Below, piece by piece: positions 9,041 through 17,114 of a stretch of 55,974 nt of DNA. The notes below the pieces were generated by a model. The model was not told where the DNA came from. It worked only from the letters and a program-made list of their open reading frames with translations, and ran no database searches. The stretch is from NCBI RefSeq assembly GCF_900182565.1, contig NZ_FXTI01000016.1:1-55974 (forward strand), read 5' to 3'. The DNA comes from Melghirimyces algeriensis (lineage in GTDB: Bacteria > Bacillota > Bacilli > Thermoactinomycetales > DSM-45169). Numbering within the stretch: position 1 is the first letter of the stretch; each line of letters starts with the position of its first letter. The position numbers and the translations under genes are program-made.

Positions 9041-10564
9041 ATGAAATATGAACAAATAGAAATGGACTTATCACTAGATCATACGAATAACAATATAAAC
9101 TTTGATTCAGACTATTTTTTACATAACTTTTCACACAACCATATTGCACCTGAATCTGAGCGTCAAAAGTTAGAGAAAAAATATATCAGAATTGTTGAGG
9201 TAACAGATAAGTTCAACAGGAGGATTGTAAGTTATCAGGCAAATAAAGAAGAGTCGATTCATAAGTGGATCAAATACAAAGAGGGTTTTTCATCAAGTTT
9301 AGTTAAGACACTCATTGATGAGTTTGGTTTATCTCAGGGAGATACATTATTAGATCCTTTTTTAGGCTCTGGTACAAGCAGTCTTACAGCAAATACATTG
9401 GGAATAAACAGTATAGGAATTGATATCCTTCCCATATCTCACATAGCAACTCAAGCAAAATCCTTTGTATATGATTACAATCTTAAAGAACTCGGTCAGG
9501 TATACCAAGAGATTGAAAAACTAGTCCCCAAGGATATTGGTAAACATTTTAATCACTTGGCGATTACTAAAGGTGCATTTCCCAAAACAACCGAGCAAAA
9601 CCTCTTGTTTTTCACAGATTGGAACAACAATTCATCGTATAGTCATGAAACCAAAACACTTATTAAGCTAATTTTAACAAGTATATTAGAAGAAGTAAGT
9701 TACACAAGAAAAGATGGACAATACCTTCGTTGGGATTACAGATCATCTAAAGTGATTGAAAGTAATAAAAAAAGGGCTCTAAAAGGAAAACCCCCCATTA
9801 AAACGGTTCTAGATAAAGGAAAGCTTCCTACAGTTAAAGAGTCTCTATTAAGTGCTTTAGGCATAATAATTAAAGATATTAAATCAATTCAAATGCAACA
9901 GTCCAAAGTGCCTTCACACAAATTGATTAAAGAGAGTGCTCTTAGTGCGTTACCTAAAATAGAGGATGATACGATTGACGGCGTAATCACTTCTCCTCCA
10001 TATTGCAATCGGTATGATTACACAAGAACTTATGCACTTGAACTGGCTTACCTCGGTGTAGATGAGAAAAAGATTAGACAGTTAAGACAGGCTCAACTAT
10101 CCTGCACCGTGGAGAATAAATCCAAATTGGAACAACTAGAAGATTATTATCAAAGATTGGGGCTTGAAAAACGATACGAAAAAATTCATAAAGTGATAAA
10201 AGAAAACAGCGTATTAAATGAGGTAAACCAGGCTTTATATTTACGTAACACCAACGGTGAAGTAAACAATAAAGGGATTCTCTCGATGGTAAACGGCTAT
10301 TTTGTTGAACTATCCTTTATTTTTTATGAGTTGTTTCGAATCTGCAAATCAGGTGCAAAAGTCGCTTTTGTCAATGATAATGTCCGGTACGCCGGAGAAA
10401 TTATCCCTGTAGATTTTATATCGACAAAGATCGCCGAAGATATTGGATTTACTCCACTTAAAATATATACCCTTAAGCAGAAAAAGGGGAATAGTAGCCA
10501 ACAAATGAGCAGATATGGAAAAGTCGCTCTACGCAAGAGCATCACAATATGGGCAAAACCTTAA
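9041..10564 (+). CDS. DNA methyltransferase of the BsoBI-like system
   Basis: A 507-aa SAM-dependent methylase. Motif I, the SAM-binding site, is LLDPFLGSGTSS (about residues 103-114), followed by GIDILP. The catalytic motif IV, TSPPYCNRYDY, is near residue 325, which suits an N4-cytosine or N6-adenine amino-methyltransferase. A stretch of about 200 residues between them may hold target recognition. It has GGAGG before its ATG and lies 18 bp after the endonuclease gene. It should protect CYCGRG sites. No controller gene is visible. The codon use is AT-rich. Confidence 0.88.
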   Translation: MKYEQIEMDLSLDHTNNNINFDSDYFLHNFSHNHIAPESERQKLEKKYIRIVEVTDKFNRRIVSYQANKEESIHKWIKYKEGFSSSLVKTLIDEFGLSQGDTLLDPFLGSGTSSLTANTLGINSIGIDILPISHIATQAKSFVYDYNLKELGQVYQEIEKLVPKDIGKHFNHLAITKGAFPKTTEQNLLFFTDWNNNSSYSHETKTLIKLILTSILEEVSYTRKDGQYLRWDYRSSKVIESNKKRALKGKPPIKTVLDKGKLPTVKESLLSALGIIIKDIKSIQMQQSKVPSHKLIKESALSALPKIEDDTIDGVITSPPYCNRYDYTRTYALELAYLGVDEKKIRQLRQAQLSCTVENKSKLEQLEDYYQRLGLEKRYEKIHKVIKENSVLNEVNQALYLRNTNGEVNNKGILSMVNGYFVELSFIFYELFRICKSGAKVAFVNDNVRYAGEIIPVDFISTKIAEDIGFTPLKIYTLKQKKGNSSQQMSRYGKVALRKSITIWAKP

Positions 10565-10573
10565 ATACGATTC

Positions 10574-10705
10574 TTACGGGAAAGGGGGTGAGTATATAAA
10601 ACGGCTTCAAGTATTGCGGTGATGATCGTCGCACTTGTGGCTATGCTTGCCTCTTACCCAGATTGAGCGAAAAAAGCGGTCACCGGAAGAAGCAGCACCG
10701 CTTAG
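10574..10705 (+). pseudogene. 3' half of a small-peptide repeat element, decayed
   Basis: This stretch aligns with 19270-19400, the 34-aa peptide gene: ACGGGAAAGGGGGTG, then CTTCAAGTATTGCGG, ATCGTCGCACTTGT, ATTGAGCGAAAA and GTCACCGGAAGA. Frameshifts and stops break the frame (the hydrophobic part still reads IAVMIVALVAMLAS). It follows the methyltransferase by 10 bp. The shared 15-base block (7994-8008 and 10576-10590, one mismatch) flanks the R-M cassette like a target duplication or a recombination seam. Confidence 0.65.
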
Positions 10706-10724
10706 TATGTCATGCCAATCATAC

Positions 10725-10765
10725 AAAAAGAAGCCGCCCAAAAAACTGGACGACTTCCGTTTTAG
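10725..10765 (-). terminator. Terminator of tRNA-Ser(CGA)
   Basis: On the minus strand GAAGTCGTCC and GGGCGGCTTC pair and are followed by TTTTT. The same hairpin, with a different loop, follows the second tRNA-Ser at 21278-21320. Confidence 0.8.
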
Positions 10766-10774
10766 CAAAGGTTA

Positions 10775-10866
10775 TGGCGGAGAGGGTGGGATTTGAACCC
10801 ACGGTACGGCGTAAACCGCACAACGGTTTTCGAGACCGCCTCCTTAAGCCACTCGGACACCTCTCC
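10775..10866 (-). tRNA. tRNA-Ser (anticodon CGA)
   Basis: A 92-nt class II tRNA. The acceptor stem is GGAGAGG/CCTCTCC, the anticodon loop is CTCGAAA, there is a long variable arm, the T loop is GGTTCAAATCC and CCA is encoded. It reads UCG. Confidence 0.95.
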
Positions 10867-10955
10867 ATACCTGACGATTAATAATCATACCTGAAAAAAT
10901 GGCATCAGTCAAGGTTGATTTTCTCTCAACCTCTGATGAATTTCCCTTTCACCCT

Positions 10956-11432
10956 TTACGGTAGGTTTCTTTTGATGCTTTTCCGTTTGCGCAGTTTTCG
11001 AAAGAAATCAGTGAGAAGTTCTGCACATTCCTCTTCCATGATCCCGTTGATTACTTCCGGTTGATGATTGAAACGCGTATCCTGCAACAGATTCATCAAT
11101 GTCCCGGCACAACCGGCTTTGGGATCATACGCTCCATACACAACTGAATCCAACCGCGCCAATATAATCGCACCTGAGCACATGGGACAGGGTTCCAATG
11201 TAACATACAGATGACACCCTGTCAGCCGCCAGTCACCCAATTGTTGAGCCGCCTGTCGAATCGCAATCATTTCCGCATGAGCTGTGGGGTCTCCGTCCGT
11301 TTCCCTCAGATTGTATCCACGACCCACAATTTCTCCATTTTGAATGATCACCGCTCCAATTGGCACCTCGCCGATCCTTTCCGCTTTTTCAGCTTCCGCC
11401 ATCGCTTCTTTCATCCATCGATCATGCCTCAC
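10956..11432 (-). CDS. tadA: tRNA-specific adenosine deaminase TadA
   Basis: A deaminase of about 158 aa that makes inosine at the wobble position of tRNA-Arg(ACG). The zinc and catalytic motifs HAE (PTAHAEMIAIRQA, about 50) and PCxxC (LEPCPMCSGAI, about 80) are present. A GTG two codons upstream lies against the ribosome site. The GTG at 11432 has AGGAGGT at good spacing, so I use it. It lies next to tRNA-Ser, near SRP RNA and dnaX, as in B. subtilis. Confidence 0.95.
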   Translation of the reverse strand: MRHDRWMKEAMAEAEKAERIGEVPIGAVIIQNGEIVGRGYNLRETDGDPTAHAEMIAIRQAAQQLGDWRLTGCHLYVTLEPCPMCSGAIILARLDSVVYGAYDPKAGCAGTLMNLLQDTRFNHQPEVINGIMEEECAELLTDFFRKLRKRKSIKRNLP

Positions 11433-11463
11433 TGCCACACCTCCTTCCCGGTTGGATGAGACA

Positions 11464-11889
11464 CTATCCTATATTTTCAGGCTCACACCGTTGGCAATAT
11501 CCAAAGATCTCAAATTTATGGTCTGTAATCATAAAATCCTTTGGCTCTCCAAGAATGGCATCCATGGGACAAACATTGATACGCCGGGTTCGGCCACATT
11601 CTTTACAAATCAGATGATGATGGTGATGATCACCCCCACAGTGCAAGCGGTAACGGCGTTCTCCTTCCCATTCCGTTCCCTCTACAATTCCCAGCTTTTC
11701 AAAGAGGGAAAGATTGCGGTATACCGTATCCACACTTAATCCCGGATACTCTCCCTGCATTTGTTCCAGTACTTCTTTCGCTGTCAGATAGCGGTCTTCA
11801 CCTGTAAAGATTTGGACCAACTTTTCCCGTTTCCCAGTATATTTGTACCCTTTGGACTTTAATCGGTTTAGCGCTTGGTGCAAGTTCAC
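11464..11889 (-). CDS. zur: Zinc uptake regulator Zur (Fur family)
   Basis: A 141-aa Fur-family repressor. The winged-helix DNA-binding part includes LTAKEVLEQMQ and SVDTVYRNLSLFEKLGIV. The metal sites follow: HCGGDHHHHHLICKECGRTR and a C-terminal CQRCE. Two CxxC pairs form the structural zinc site. The GTG start at 11889 has AGGAGGGG upstream and overlaps the permease stop by four bases. The link to znuCB and a canonical Zur box upstream of the operon point to Zur rather than Fur or PerR. It should repress its own operon when zinc is sufficient. Confidence 0.9.
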   Translation of the reverse strand: MNLHQALNRLKSKGYKYTGKREKLVQIFTGEDRYLTAKEVLEQMQGEYPGLSVDTVYRNLSLFEKLGIVEGTEWEGERRYRLHCGGDHHHHHLICKECGRTRRINVCPMDAILGEPKDFMITDHKFEIFGYCQRCEPENIG

Positions 11890-12773
11890 GATGACCCCTC
11901 CTGATGCCGGGAATGCGTCCGACTTTTGATCTGTCTGTTCACAACATGCATCAACCGTTTTCCGCTGCTCACAAGAATGAGGATGAAAACAGAGACCAAG
12001 ACAATCGTTCCACCAGAAGACCAATCAAAATAGTAAGCTGCAGCCAGTCCACTTAAAACAGACACCTGGGAAAAAGCAATCGACCAAAACATGGCTTGAC
12101 GAAAGCTGGAAGCCAATTGAAGACTCGCGGCTACCGGAAGTGTGATTAAACCGGAGACCAGGAGAATCCCCACCACCCGGATGGATGCCGTAATCAATAA
12201 AGCAATCACCAAGTTGAACAGGATATTGATACTGCGACGAGGAATGCCGGACAAGGCGGCGCTTTCTTCATCAAACGAAAGAGCAAACAGTTCCTTATAA
12301 AACAGAAGAATGACAGTGGTTACCAGAATTCCTACACCAATAATCACATGTAATTCCGATTCACCGACAGCAAGAATGCTGCCAAAAAGATAACCAGCCA
12401 CATCAACGCTAAAGCCGTCCGCAGCACTGATCAAGACCACACCCAGACCAATCCCCCCGGACAGGATGACCGGGATGGCCAACTCCTGGTACGAGCGGTA
12501 AAGATGTCGAAGCCGGTCCACAAAGATGGAAGCTGTCAATGAAAAAACCATTCCCATATACAAAGGATTCCATGATTGAAAAACGGGAAACTGTTTTTGC
12601 AAAAGAAGGCCGGCTGCCACTCCGGACAATGTAACATGCGACAGAGCATCCGCAATCAATGATAACCTTCGTACCACCAAAAAAAGACCCACCATTGGAG
12701 AAATGACTCCAATGATCATCCCTGCAATCAACGCCCTCTGCATAAAGTCATAGTGAAGAATCATTTCTATCAT
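11886..12773 (-). CDS. znuB: Zinc ABC transporter permease ZnuB
   Basis: A 295-aa integral membrane protein of the ABC-3 manganese/zinc permease family, with about eight to nine hydrophobic segments. Typical blocks are GVISPMVGLFLVVRRLSLIADALSHV near the N-terminus and VVGILLVSGLITLPVAAS. It partners with the ATPase encoded just upstream to import zinc. The stop overlaps the zur start (ATGA-type coupling). No substrate-binding protein gene (znuA) is present in the operon, so one must be supplied from elsewhere. Confidence 0.93.
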   Translation of the reverse strand: MIEMILHYDFMQRALIAGMIIGVISPMVGLFLVVRRLSLIADALSHVTLSGVAAGLLLQKQFPVFQSWNPLYMGMVFSLTASIFVDRLRHLYRSYQELAIPVILSGGIGLGVVLISAADGFSVDVAGYLFGSILAVGESELHVIIGVGILVTTVILLFYKELFALSFDEESAALSGIPRRSINILFNLVIALLITASIRVVGILLVSGLITLPVAASLQLASSFRQAMFWSIAFSQVSVLSGLAAAYYFDWSSGGTIVLVSVFILILVSSGKRLMHVVNRQIKSRTHSRHQEGSS

Positions 12774-12827
12774 AACAGAGGATGTGTGTCATTCACATCC
12801 AACTCCCTCCTTTTCAATCATGTTTGT

Positions 12828-13601
12828 TCAGGATGAAACATTCTCCTCATGGCGGTGATCCATCACATGAATGGGATGACCGTAAGCATCCGTCAAAATG
12901 CGTTCTTTCTCCCTTGAAAAATCCTCCCCGTTTCCGTGGAAAAACAACCTTCGGTTTAAGCAAGCAATCCGATCCACATAAGCGGTTACGGCTCCAATAT
13001 CATGGGTAACCAATAACAGGGACAAACCCTTCTGTCGATGAAGATGAACCAGCAGCTTGTAAAATTCTTCAGCAGAATGAGCATCCACACCTACAGTGGG
13101 TTCGTCAAGGATGAGGAGTTCTGGGTCACTCACCAATGCACGAGCAATAAATACACGTTGTTGTTGTCCTCCCGACAGACGACCAATATTCCGATCAGCA
13201 AAATCGTTGAGTCCCACTTGTTCGATCGCTTGATTCACCCGCTCCCAATGTTGCTGTTTCATTCGGCGGAAAAGTCCAAGCTTTCCATAAAGGCCGGAAG
13301 CAACCACTTCCCGAACAGTGGCGGGAAAGTCTTGATTAAAACTGTTGGCTTTCTGAGAAACATAACCAATCCTTGACCCTTCCCGAAATTGACGGGGTTC
13401 TGAACCGAACAGGAAAATATTTCCGGAATCGGGGTGAAGAGATCCGAGAACCAATTTCAAAAGCGTGGATTTCCCCGAACCGTTTGGCCCGACCAAAGCA
13501 AGAAATTCCCCGGCTCGCAACGTAAGGTGAATGTGTTCCAATACGGTTTGGTTCTCGTAGGAAAAAGAGACGTCTTCCATTCTCAACACCGGTTTTGTCA
13601 T
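12828..13601 (-). CDS. znuC: Zinc ABC transporter ATP-binding protein ZnuC
   Basis: ABC ATPase with Walker A GPNGSGKSTLLK, signature LSGGQQQRVFIARAL, Walker B LLILDEPTVGVD and switch His in VTHD. The open frame reaches 13658, but the predicted -10 box (13657-13662) overlaps that ATG, so translation should begin at the internal ATG at 13601 (MTKPVLRMEDVSF), giving 257 aa. The leader holds AAGGAGG followed by a TCCCC/GGGGA hairpin before the start. It is the first gene of znuC-znuB-zur. Confidence 0.92.
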   Translation of the reverse strand: MTKPVLRMEDVSFSYENQTVLEHIHLTLRAGEFLALVGPNGSGKSTLLKLVLGSLHPDSGNIFLFGSEPRQFREGSRIGYVSQKANSFNQDFPATVREVVASGLYGKLGLFRRMKQQHWERVNQAIEQVGLNDFADRNIGRLSGGQQQRVFIARALVSDPELLILDEPTVGVDAHSAEEFYKLLVHLHRQKGLSLLLVTHDIGAVTAYVDRIACLNRRLFFHGNGEDFSREKERILTDAYGHPIHVMDHRHEENVSS

Positions 13602-13656
13602 ATGAAAATCCCCACTGTCGGGGAGTTCCTCCTTTACACAGATTTCGATTTCTCTC

Positions 13657-13704
13657 ATTATAAAGCGTAACCTACCATTTTGTAAATCGTAATAATTACG
13701 TTTT
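13657..13704 (-). promoter_or_regulatory. znuC promoter with overlapping Zur box
   Basis: The minus strand has -35 TTTACA (13681-13686) and a perfect -10 TATAAT (13657-13662) with an 18-nt spacer. A palindrome at 13683-13704 with core TCGTAATAATTACG closely matches the Bacillus Zur box and overlaps the -35, as expected for zinc-dependent repression. Confidence 0.88.
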
Positions 13705-13715
13705 GTCTGATTCCA

Positions 13716-13740
13716 TAAAAAAGCGGGGATTCATCCCCTC
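13716..13740 (-). terminator. Terminator after the YhgE-like gene
   Basis: On the minus strand GGGGAT/ATCCCC with a short loop is followed by a run of six T. It lies eight bases downstream of the stop codon at 13749. Confidence 0.8.
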
Positions 13741-13748
13741 TGGTTTTA

Positions 13749-15779
13749 TCATTGTTGCTCCGCTGTTTTCAACTTTCTTTGCTTCAATCGTTGAGGCAAT
13801 TCACGCCACATCCATTCTGCCAGCAATTTCAACAACCAAGCTCCCACACCAAATCCAATCAATATTTTGGCCTGTTCCATCATGACGGATAAATCCCCTG
13901 TGGAGATAACCGCACGCAATCCCTCAATGGAATAGGTCATGGGCAAGAACGGACTGACTCCTTGGAAAAAGGAGGGTAACAGTTCCACCGGATAGGTGCC
14001 GGAACTGGATGTCAGCTGAAACATCAATGTCAGGATGGACAGGAAACGCCCCGGATCTTTAAAGGCCGCAACGAGGAAGTGGTTAATCGATATAAACACC
14101 ACGGCGATCAACACTGTAAATGCGTAAAGCCAAAGGGTTTCTTTCGCTTCAATCCCCACGACATGAAGCAGCATCCAGACGAGCAGCAATCCCTGAATCA
14201 CACCGATCAGAGCCACGGACAGGCCGGAATAGGGGCGATAATCGTCAAGTAGCGGTCTCTTCATATCCAAAACGGTAAACAGGAGCATCGCTCCAACCCA
14301 AAGTGATAGGGAGATAAAGTAGGGTGCAAATCCAGTCGCATAATTGGGCACCTCATTCAGTTTATCTTCATCCACCTCAACGGGATTGGACATCTGATCC
14401 GCTTTATTCTCCTTGCCATTCAAGGCTTCCCGTGCCTCATCGACTCCATCCGCCAGTTTCTCTGTCAATGTACTTTGTCCGTCGGAGATCTGGTTTAATG
14501 CGGAGGCCAATCGATCCAGCCCACTGCTTAGTTGGTCAAGCTTCGTTGCCACCAGGGAGGCTCCGGAATAAAGTTTTCCGGTTGCATCTTCCAGTTGATT
14601 CATACCGGCTTCCACTTTTTTGATTCCTGCAACTACCTGGGATTGCCCATTATACAATTGATCAAATGAATTCTGTATCTTGTTCAAGTCTTGTTCCAGA
14701 CGAGAAGCCCGATCCAGAACGGTTTCCGCCTTGCCTAAGATCCTTTCCACCCGTTCCTTCAAGTCGCTGTGATTGCTTTGTTCTTCATTTAAAATCTCTT
14801 TGACACGCATGGCTTGCGGATCATCAGCTAGTTCCGGATTGTTCTTTAACACCTGCTCATAGGATTGAAGCGCTTCGTTGTTTTTGGCATTCAGATCTTG
14901 AACAATCTTTTTCAGTTGACTGATATCTTCCTTCAGTTGACGGGCTTTTTCAGAAACGACAGCAACCCCTCGATCCAGTTTTGGGTTGTGAATCAGTTGA
15001 TTGAAGGTACCAATTCCTTCTTGAACCTTTTCTGCACCATTTCTCAACTTTGGCAAATCCTTGTTGCTTGATTGGATCTGGGAGTGCATTTGGCCGAGGC
15101 CGTTTGCCACTTTTTTGGCCCCCGCCGTCAATTTTGTCGCTCCATTTTCCATCAGGCCCGTTTTCTCTTCCGCTTTTCCGGTCGCTCCAGCCAGCTTGGA
15201 CGAACCATCCTTGGCTTTAATCAATTGAGCAACGGATTGATCCATTTTGTCAAACAACACTTCTGCATAGGCATGAATCATATTCTCCTCGATGCTATCC
15301 TGCAATCCTTGAATCATGCGCTTTCCAATTTGAGAGGTGAGATAACTTGACCCCTCATTGGCATAATACTTTATTTCCCCTTTCAACGGTTCCGGATCTT
15401 TCACACTGATTGCCCGTTCTGAAAAGTCTTTCGGAATCAAAACAGCGAGTCGGTATTTTCCTTTTTTTACGCCTTTCTCCATCTCTTCCCGATCCACAAA
15501 GGTCCAGCCGAACTGGTCATCCTCCTTCAGCCGATCGACCAGCTCCTTACCCACGTTTACATTTTTCTCTTTGTATGATACTCCCTCATCTTCATTCACA
15601 ACGGCAACCGACAGATTTTCCATCTCTCCATAGGGGTCAAAAAATGCTGAGAGATAAATTCCACTATATAGCAAGGGAATACATATAATACCTAATAAAA
15701 TCACAATCATACGACGTTCTTTCCACATATCATTTAAAGCGAGAGTACGTTCTCTCCGCTTGCGCCACCACATCATCAC
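13749..15779 (-). CDS. YhgE/Pip-family membrane protein
   Basis: A 676-aa protein with an N-terminal membrane segment (about 27-47), a long extracytoplasmic region rich in coiled coil (about 180-460, repeated patterns such as GAxKLxxG and LDQLSSGLDRL) and a C-terminal block of five to six membrane segments (about 490-650). The N-terminal VAVVNEDEGVSY motif is typical of the YhgE/Pip (phage infection protein) group related to ABC-2 exporters and type VII-associated factors. It is encoded with a TetR regulator upstream and has a palindromic operator just before its start. The substrate is unknown. Confidence 0.88.
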   Translation of the reverse strand: MMMWWRKRRERTLALNDMWKERRMIVILLGIICIPLLYSGIYLSAFFDPYGEMENLSVAVVNEDEGVSYKEKNVNVGKELVDRLKEDDQFGWTFVDREEMEKGVKKGKYRLAVLIPKDFSERAISVKDPEPLKGEIKYYANEGSSYLTSQIGKRMIQGLQDSIEENMIHAYAEVLFDKMDQSVAQLIKAKDGSSKLAGATGKAEEKTGLMENGATKLTAGAKKVANGLGQMHSQIQSSNKDLPKLRNGAEKVQEGIGTFNQLIHNPKLDRGVAVVSEKARQLKEDISQLKKIVQDLNAKNNEALQSYEQVLKNNPELADDPQAMRVKEILNEEQSNHSDLKERVERILGKAETVLDRASRLEQDLNKIQNSFDQLYNGQSQVVAGIKKVEAGMNQLEDATGKLYSGASLVATKLDQLSSGLDRLASALNQISDGQSTLTEKLADGVDEAREALNGKENKADQMSNPVEVDEDKLNEVPNYATGFAPYFISLSLWVGAMLLFTVLDMKRPLLDDYRPYSGLSVALIGVIQGLLLVWMLLHVVGIEAKETLWLYAFTVLIAVVFISINHFLVAAFKDPGRFLSILTLMFQLTSSSGTYPVELLPSFFQGVSPFLPMTYSIEGLRAVISTGDLSVMMEQAKILIGFGVGAWLLKLLAEWMWRELPQRLKQRKLKTAEQQ

Positions 15780-15794
15780 AAATCCTCCTCAATA

Positions 15795-15824
15795 AACTGA
15801 CTGGTCAGTTCAATACTAATTATA
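15795..15824 (-). promoter_or_regulatory. Operator and -10 of the YhgE-like gene
   Basis: The palindrome AACTGACTGGTCAGTT (15795-15810) lies at the expected start of transcription, just after a -10 TATAAT (15819-15824, minus strand). The -35 is weak. It is a likely binding site for the adjacent TetR-family repressor. Confidence 0.7.
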
Positions 15825-15850
15825 TAATGGGTATGCCATTTTGAAAAGGT

Positions 15851-16453
15851 TTATTCTTGATACCCTGAAATCACCACACCTTGATACACCATCTGTTCTA
15901 TGCTATCCACCATTTGACTGATTCGTTCCTCAGATATCGATTGCGTCTGTGGATCACGGAATACTTCCTGAAGAACCAACACACTGACCGCACCAAATAT
16001 AGAAAAAGAGGTATCCGACTCGTTGGAGGGATAAAAACGTTCCTGAGAGATCCCTCGATGGATCACCCGTTCGATAATATCGACCAGTTCACGAATACGT
16101 GCGCGAAACTCCCATTGTCTCTCTACCGATCCCCACGCTTCACTGATCAGCAGTTTGGCAAAGGTTCCGTTCTGAACCAGGTAGGTTACCATCATTTCCA
16201 GTAAATTGCGCAATTGTTTGACAGGATCATCCGTATCACTCATGCACCGGTTCAGCATCTCCTTGATTTTCTCCATTCGATTGTTCATTAAGGCGACAAA
16301 CAGCTCTTCCTTGCTTTTAAAATGATAATAGATCGTTCCTTTGGCCACTCCAGCATGACGGGCGATTTCGTCCATTTTTGACCGCTCAAACCCGTGTTGG
16401 GCAAAAATTTCTACAGCTGCCTGAAATATTTGTTCCGTCTTTTCCTGGCTCAT
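15851..16453 (-). CDS. TetR-family transcriptional regulator
   Basis: A 200-aa regulator. The N-terminal TetR helix-turn-helix is clear (FAQHGFERSKMDEIARHAGV then KGTIYYHFKSKEELF, residues 17-52). The C-terminal ligand domain is variable. The gene precedes the YhgE-like membrane gene on the same strand, and the palindrome between them is its probable operator. This suggests a repressor controlling a membrane export or envelope function; the inducer is unknown. Confidence 0.9.
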   Translation of the reverse strand: MSQEKTEQIFQAAVEIFAQHGFERSKMDEIARHAGVAKGTIYYHFKSKEELFVALMNNRMEKIKEMLNRCMSDTDDPVKQLRNLLEMMVTYLVQNGTFAKLLISEAWGSVERQWEFRARIRELVDIIERVIHRGISQERFYPSNESDTSFSIFGAVSVLVLQEVFRDPQTQSISEERISQMVDSIEQMVYQGVVISGYQE

Positions 16454-16470
16454 CTGTTGTCCTCCATTCC

Positions 16471-16512
16471 ATCCAAAATAGAAATGCCTCCCTTGGAAAA
16501 AAGGAAGGCAGC
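16471..16512 (-). terminator. Terminator of tRNA-Arg
   Basis: Minus-strand arms TGCCTTCC and GGGAGGCA enclose a short loop and are followed by TTTCTATTTT, 12 bases after the tRNA end. Confidence 0.7.
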
Positions 16513-16523
16513 CGACGTTTCTC

Positions 16524-16599
16524 TGGTACGCCCGAGAGGAATCGAACCTCCGACACGCGGTTTAGGAAACCGCTGCTCTATCCACTGAGCTACGGGCGT
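16524..16599 (-). tRNA. tRNA-Arg (anticodon CCT)
   Basis: A 76-nt cloverleaf. The acceptor stem is ACGCCCG/CGGGCGT, the D arm is GCTC..GAGC, the anticodon loop TTCCTAA gives CCT, the T loop is GGTTCGATTCC and CCA is encoded. It reads AGG. Confidence 0.95.
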
Positions 16600-16660
16600 A
16601 TAATCTCATTATACATCTTAGCATGGTTGATAACGGATAATCAACCCTGAGAAAAGGAAG

Positions 16661-16682
16661 AGCCGCCCTTTATTTGGCGGCT
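16661..16682. other. Small stem-loop between tRNA-Arg and the SOS-linked peptide
   Basis: Arms AGCCGCC and GGCGGCT with an 8-base loop. It lies downstream of the 44-aa peptide gene on the minus strand and could end its transcript, but no strong T run follows. Confidence 0.4.
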
Positions 16683-16815
16683 GGAAACCTGCTGAAAACG
16701 TGTACCTTTCCGCATTTTCTCCCACAAAAGGCAATGAACCTGTCCAATGCCAACCAACGATTGAGACCTGCAACAGCTCTTCAGCTTGCTGAATCGATTC
16801 CCTTCCCAGAAATGT

Positions 16816-16950
16816 TTATCGGGAATTCCTCCTTTTGCTATACCGTTTTTTTCGATACCAACCGTTCCACTTGTTCATCATTTGAGGCAGTTCAAGGAGA
16901 AGCCTCAAAAAGGAAACCGTTGCAACCAGCAGTTGAACCCACTTTTCCAT
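16816..16950 (-). CDS. Putative SOS-linked 44-aa membrane peptide (toxin-like)
   Basis: A short frame opens with ATG at 16950 after AAAGGGGGGG. It encodes a peptide starting MEKWVQLLVATVSFLRLLLE, that is a single hydrophobic helix, followed by a strongly basic tail (YRKKRYSKRRNSR). About 50 bp upstream is a perfect LexA-type palindrome. Small hydrophobic peptides under LexA control, such as TisB of E. coli, are known membrane-acting toxins, and this locus has the same layout. It also resembles the 34-aa peptide at 19292 (both begin MEW or MEKW and end in basic residues). No homology has been demonstrated. It could also be chance. Confidence 0.55.
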   Translation of the reverse strand: MEKWVQLLVATVSFLRLLLELPQMMNKWNGWYRKKRYSKRRNSR

Positions 16951-16993
16951 GAAACCCCCCCTTTAAGTGGGATGGGCTCCTGTCCTTATACAG

Positions 16994-17019
16994 CATTATA
17001 GAACATATGTTCTATAATG
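16994..17019. promoter_or_regulatory. LexA/DinR-type SOS box in a 26-bp perfect palindrome
   Basis: The core GAACATATGTTC (17001-17012) matches the Bacillus LexA consensus (GAAC-N4-GTTC). The symmetry extends to 26 bp and creates TATAAT on both strands. It lies between the 44-aa peptide gene (minus) and the 3' end of asnB, so the peptide gene is the only nearby target. Confidence 0.75.
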
Positions 17020-17060
17020 GATAGTCATTCGACAAAAGTTTTGATAAATTTTATGCAATC

Positions 17061-17098
17061 GAAAAACCTTTGCCGATTTAATTGGCAAAGGTTTTTCG
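17061..17098 (-). terminator. asnB terminator (bidirectional)
   Basis: Arms AACCTTTGCC and GGCAAAGGTT enclose a 9-base loop, with A/T runs on both sides. It stands 17 bp after the asnB stop. Confidence 0.85.
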
Positions 17099-17114
17099 CA
17101 AAATGAAGCCAATT

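Noticed and set aside
16394..16588. Plus-strand frame ending RGIEPPTRGLGNRCSIH
   Set aside because: It is the complement of tRNA-Arg. The same kind of artefact (AERVGFEPTVRR) appears over the tRNA-Ser genes.
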